From Branchiostoma floridae (Eukaryota > Chordata > Leptocardii > Amphioxiformes > Branchiostomatidae), in contig NW_023365773.1 of assembly GCF_000003815.2 (NCBI RefSeq), positions 376,882-440,881 of the forward strand: a stretch of DNA of 64,000 bases. The letters are read 5' to 3'. Under the pieces are notes generated by a model. That model searched no databases. It saw only the letters and a list, made by a program, of their open reading frames with translations, and had not been told where the DNA came from. Shown piece by piece: positions 62,801 through 64,000 of this stretch. Position numbers and translations under genes: made by a program. Every line of letters starts with the position of its first letter. Positions within the stretch are counted from its first letter, which is position 1.

Positions 62801-64000
62801 TGTCTACTCTAGTCTGAAACCTAACTCTAGATCCTGGGTCATTGGATTCGACTTCTTTTTCGGATGTTATCATAATTATCAATGTTAATGTTAATATTAT
62901 CATCATTCCCAAATGAAGGTGTGCAGAAGTTTAAGGCACAGGAGCGGAAGGCGCAGGATAAGCTTCCAGAAGGGGCGGGGTCGGTACCACGGCAACGGCT
63001 GATGATCGTGGAGATCCGAGACACCCAGATCACGACGTACCAGTACAACTGGGCGGGCGACCTTAGCGTGACCTTGAGACAGCAGCTGGCACAGCTCAGT
63101 CAGTGGCACAACGCAAGGTCACATCTACTGCAGTCACTTCTGGTGCAGAAACTGGGTCTGTTCCATCATCATCCATACCAGGTAATGTACATGTACTATA
63201 CTCACTCAGTCACTCAGTCACTCAGTCACTCACTCACTCACTCACTCACTTACTAACTAACAGTGGCACAACGCTCGGTCCCACCTGCTGCAGTCTCTCC
63301 TGGTGCAGAAACTGGGCCTGTTCCACCATCACCCCTACCAGGTAGTATACTACACTTACTCATTTTCTGGGTATCATCTGTTATTCCTCCTCTCATTTGG
63401 GAATAGACTTGCGTATAGATGTCTTGACTTGATGGCAGACCGCCAGGTACTATAAGATTGACAATGTTTACAATCAATGTTAATTATCACTGAACCTGAT
63501 TATGTTACCTTCACAGAAGGGAACATATTGTTTTTGCTTTGTTTCTTCTTCTTTTCCGCGCAAATAAGGTCAACGACCTGGACCAGACGGTTGTCACCAT
63601 GATAACCGGTAAAGTAGCAGGCACCATGTGGTGTTCGGTTACATAATGTAGCAAATGTCAGATCTAGAGGGGCTCGGGTCACTACATTTAGAAATGTGTT
63701 CAAATAAGAATGAACAAAACAGTTGCCAGTGTTAGACTACAACATGTGAAGGTAACATTCTGTATTTGCTTGCAAATATTACCTTTTTAGTTTCTCGTTG
63801 TGCCTGTTTTTATGTATGTACATCACACAAGTGTTGGTATGTCATTGGAAAGTAAAATCTTACTGTGCTTCAGGTTGAGAATGCAGCGAACCCCTTTCTG
63901 CGGTACTCCCAAGATGCTGACCTCCTCGTGAAGTGTTCCGCTCCCCCCGTGAAGGAGCTCCAAGCCCGCGCTGCGCAGGGGTTCCGCGGGAGTGTCCTGT
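39061..64000 (+). CDS. SZT2: KICSTOR complex subunit SZT2, exons 1-26 (3' end off window)
   Basis: SZT2 is the scaffold of KICSTOR (with KPTN, ITFG2 and KICS2), which brings GATOR1 to the lysosome and restrains mTORC1 when nutrients are low. Exons: 39061-39114, 40021-40170, 41721-41801, 42369-42501, 42911-43095, 43541-43866, 44527-44845, 46086-47028, 47616-47981, 48325-48524, 49533-49622, 50244-52038, 52450-53069, 53456-54744, 55159-55277, 55616-55863, 56391-56474, 56994-57206, 58755-58956, 59329-59547, 60019-60422, 60853-60934, 61278-61517, 62273-62431, 62919-63181, 63874 to the edge. All junctions are GT-AG and in phase, giving about 2,970 codons; from memory the human protein is about 3,400. 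Diagnostic stretches are [69 protein letters not shown] and [16 protein letters not shown]. The start sits in caccaagATGG. Confidence 0.96.
39283..39370 (+). repeat. tRNA-derived SINE-like sequence, SZT2 intron 1
   Basis: ttttggtgttgtggttagca is A-box-like and gtgggttcgaatcccggg holds a perfect B box. It is followed by a T-rich stop (gttgtttctttctgttctt). A proper cloverleaf with paired acceptor stem cannot be drawn, so I do not call a tRNA gene. Confidence 0.5.
41250..41677. mobile_element. Long hairpin element in SZT2 intron 2
   Basis: Outer ends ctccaagcagatgttgtt and aaacatctgcttgtag. Inner arms of more than 100 bp (gaattttcttttacacaact; ttctgcttctcgccgctata) are separated by about 20 bp at 41455. 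It ends 45 bp before exon 3. Confidence 0.85.
44341..44526 (+). repeat. SZT2: Duplicated SZT2 exon 7 acceptor with (ATTC)n tails
   Basis: A copy of the first ~32 bp of exon 7 with its acceptor (ttcattccag, then gcccagcatgtctatgggct) begins at 44371, 156 bp before the real exon at 44527. One base differs in the copied exon. Each is preceded by an AATAAA plus (ttca)n tail (aataaaattcattc at about 44338; aataaaggtctttcattc at about 44452). Confidence 0.9.
44867..45219. mobile_element. MITE-like element starting 21 bp after SZT2 exon 7
   Basis: Terminal inverted repeats agggctctagccagc and gctagctagagccct; inner ttccgtcag/tccgtca words repeat in both arms. A relative may lie at 61110-61215 (tttttgtccgtc, ggctac). 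Confidence 0.8.
45705..45992. mobile_element. Inverted-repeat element, longer copy, SZT2 intron 7
   Basis: Arms gttaaactgttatatctaac/acagtttaac and gaacagcaccagtctttgtc with complements; the middle is unique to this copy. The end lies about 90 bp upstream of exon 8. Confidence 0.85.
46086..47028 (+). CDS. SZT2: SZT2 exon 8 (943 bp)
   Basis: This long exon, acceptor aatcttcag, aligns with human SZT2 across [57 protein letters not shown]-like and [14 protein letters not shown] stretches. It ends AAG CAA G|gtgacc in phase 1 after a Ser/Lys-rich linker. No large insertions are seen relative to the vertebrate protein. Confidence 0.93.
47322..47421. other. Assembly gap (100 N) inside an inverted-repeat element
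   Basis: Both sides are arms of one inverted repeat (agtagttactcaagcaactg on the left, its complement on the right), so a hairpin probably defeated the assembly. It lies in SZT2 intron 8. Confidence 1.
48595..48785 (+). repeat. Dispersed repeat, SZT2 intron 10
   Basis: It shares cctttcaatattgta, agaatagaacctacatg, aaaggtgcttgt, acaagtagacaacatt and tgactttgtctaacatt in order with 52105-52270 in intron 12. Confidence 0.8.
49085..49425. mobile_element. Inverted repeat rich in 'acttgcccg', SZT2 intron 10
   Basis: ggttggacaagttttc at one end and agtggacttgtttatctctg at the other; (a)cttgcccga/tcgggcaagt occurs at least six times between. It ends about 110 bp upstream of exon 11. Confidence 0.65.
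49795..50243 (+). repeat. Retroposon tail followed by a 360-bp (ATTC)n microsatellite before SZT2 exon 12
   Basis: A tail (gtgaataaaatgtcattcatt at about 49850) is followed by impure (attc)n/(actc)n repeats to about 50220. Then atccattccatccccag is the exon 12 acceptor. Confidence 0.85.
50244..52038 (+). CDS. SZT2: SZT2 exon 12 (1,795 bp) with an acidic low-complexity insert
   Basis: This is the largest exon here. Conserved ends ([17 protein letters not shown] near the start; [19 protein letters not shown] and FYCSPRQNR near the end) flank a region of Glu/Lys/Asp-rich sequence at about 50,700-51,250. That region reads as acidic, probably disordered linker (runs of [20 protein letters not shown]) and is not obviously matched in the human protein. 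It ends in phase 1 at ACTACAG|gtaaaa. Confidence 0.92.
52290..52449 (+). mobile_element. Retroposon 3' tail ending at the SZT2 exon 13 acceptor
   Basis: The segment cttacattgtaccccttgc, then aattgttgctcaaataaactttgaatttgac, then tcaacag, resembles the tail at 44295-44350 (acattgtaccttgtgcgatt, gttgagcaataaaattc). It belongs to one AATAAA-tailed family, in sense orientation. Confidence 0.6.
52450..54744 (+). CDS. SZT2: SZT2 exons 13 and 14
   Basis: Exon 13 (52450-53069) begins with an acidic Asp/Glu/Ser run and then gives [12 protein letters not shown] and [16 protein letters not shown], both alignable with human SZT2. Exon 14 (53456-54744) starts [14 protein letters not shown], gives [14 protein letters not shown] and [16 protein letters not shown] at its end, and between them holds about 260 residues of Ser/Glu-rich low-complexity linker. 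Exon 14 ends in phase 2. The acceptor of exon 13 lies 15-20 bp downstream of a retroposon tail. Confidence 0.92.
54760..55152 (+). mobile_element. 5'-truncated CR1/L2-like LINE fragment filling SZT2 intron 14
   Basis: The translation [21 protein letters not shown] followed by [16 protein letters not shown] is the C-terminal part of a non-LTR reverse transcriptase ('RPVLEYACPVW' motif). About 240 bp of 3' UTR follows, ending gcaaataaaccagtcattcattcat. It is in the gene's orientation and occupies about 390 of the 414 bp of intron 14. Confidence 0.8.
55159..58956 (+). CDS. SZT2: SZT2 exons 15-19
   Basis: Exon 15 gives the highly conserved [24 protein letters not shown]. Exon 16 gives [18 protein letters not shown]. 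Exon 17 is 28 codons. Exon 18 carries a Ser/Gln/Glu-rich stretch whose 3' part is amplified downstream. Exon 19 gives the conserved [22 protein letters not shown] block. Exons 17 and 18 both have duplicated donor-side borders. Confidence 0.92.
56447..56531 (+). repeat. SZT2: Duplicated SZT2 exon 17 donor
   Basis: The last 28 bp of exon 17 and its donor (cctgcctgag|gtgggtaa), starting at 56447, recur 50 bp later at 56497 with one difference in the exon part (accctc versus actctc). Confidence 0.92.
57114..58202 (+). repeat. SZT2: Minisatellite across the SZT2 exon 18 donor, six extra copies
   Basis: Copies of gtggagaaggactcaggtgtgg start at 57114 (real exon), 57267, 57420, 57597, 57765, 57930 and 58095. 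Intervals are 153, 153, 177, 168, 165 and 165 bp, all divisible by three. Each unit has the last 93 bp of the exon, the donor (ctgatg|gtgcgt; one copy gtaagt) and intron sequence containing ccttaattgttttag. The last three units read through in the exon's own frame without a stop. Confidence 0.95.
59329..64000 (+). CDS. SZT2: SZT2 exons 20-26 (26 truncated by window edge)
   Basis: Exons 20-25 carry the [61 protein letters not shown] and [24 protein letters not shown] stretches. A Glu-rich run sits in exon 21. Exon 26 starts at 63874 (acceptor gcttcag) in phase 0 with [18 protein letters not shown] and is cut at 64000. Human SZT2 continues for roughly another 400 residues. Confidence 0.9.
59626..59875. 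mobile_element. Element rich in 'acctgca', SZT2 intron 20
   Basis: It starts agggctcgaaataccacctg and ends aaaagtatttcaagg. acctgca/tgcaggt words occur repeatedly in both orientations. Confidence 0.6.
61838..62155. mobile_element. Full-length palindromic element in SZT2 intron 23
   Basis: Outer arms aaggtggggacatacatgcg and complement (cgcaggtgtgaacccacctt), then tctctaccaggctcc-type inner arms as at 3608-3830. It shows what the shorter relatives have lost. Confidence 0.85.
63264..63341 (+). CDS. SZT2: Second copy of the end of SZT2 exon 25, possible 26-codon alternative exon
   Basis: A 78-bp copy of exon 25's last 26 codons (63104-63181) lies 82 bp downstream. It has its own acceptor (tactaactaacag) and donor (CAG|gtagta). 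The two differ at 11 positions, every one synonymous, so both encode the same peptide ([10 protein letters not shown]...HHHPYQ). Phase 0 on both sides means inclusion would keep the frame and add 26 residues. Whether it is spliced in is unknown, and an assembly or haplotype artefact is possible. Confidence 0.5.
63502..63758. mobile_element. MITE-like element in SZT2 intron 25
   Basis: Terminal inverted repeats atgttaccttcaca (63502-63515) and tgtgaaggtaacat (63745-63758). Confidence 0.8.

Noticed and set aside
63571-63660. Possible exon after ataag at 63571 ([11 protein letters not shown]...)
   Set aside because: It lies wholly inside the inverted-repeat element at 63502-63758 and the frame does not match SZT2.

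Overview
This is eukaryotic nuclear DNA from an intron-rich invertebrate deuterostome. It fits best with an amphioxus (Branchiostoma-type lancelet). That identification is an inference from vertebrate-like gene structures, dense short palindromic transposable elements, 5'-truncated non-LTR tails, and tandem repeats that straddle exon borders. Species cannot be fixed without a search. There are four assembly gaps (100-416, 20002-20276, 24898-25000, 47322-47421).

Layout. (1) 653-2647, minus strand: the 5' three coding exons of a UDP-glucuronosyltransferase; its 3' exons lie left of the window. (2) 5217-17945, plus strand: a complete 18-exon gene for heparan-alpha-glucosaminide N-acetyltransferase (HGSNAT). 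I traced every splice junction and the phases close exactly on 586 codons plus a stop. (3) 22648-25562, minus strand: two exons of an unrecognised Arg/Ser-rich protein with 12 R-R-x-S motifs; a gap hides part of the locus. (4) 31074-37936, minus strand: a complete 11-exon proteasome subunit alpha type-1 gene (PSMA1, 277 codons plus stop). (5) 39061-64000, plus strand: the first 26 exons (about 2,970 codons) of SZT2, the large KICSTOR subunit. It runs off the right edge and is head-to-head with PSMA1 (about 1.1 kb between start codons). Two of the encoded proteins act at the lysosome (HGSNAT in lumenal heparan sulfate breakdown, SZT2 in nutrient control of mTORC1); I see no evidence that they are co-regulated.

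The remarkable feature is at the exon borders. At nine places in HGSNAT and SZT2 the sequence spanning a splice site (exon end plus intron start, or intron end plus exon start), or the stop codon, has been duplicated, often into minisatellites of 3-16 copies. HGSNAT exon 18 has 15 decoy acceptors upstream of the usable one. HGSNAT exon 17 and SZT2 exon 18 have 7 and 6 extra donor-side copies. A second copy of the end of SZT2 exon 25 differs from the first at 11 of 78 positions, all synonymous. From memory, exon-intron-boundary repeats called 'mirage' minisatellites have been reported at the amphioxus Adh locus. The density seen here, and its consequences for splicing, still look worth study.

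A second pattern is that at six SZT2 introns the acceptor lies just downstream of a sense-oriented AATAAA plus (TTCA)n tail, at least some from a CR1/L2-like retroposon. Intron 14 is almost wholly such a fragment, including recognisable reverse-transcriptase C-terminal sequence. The rest of the window is intergenic or intronic DNA dominated by at least a dozen MITE-like inverted-repeat families, microsatellites and low-complexity runs.
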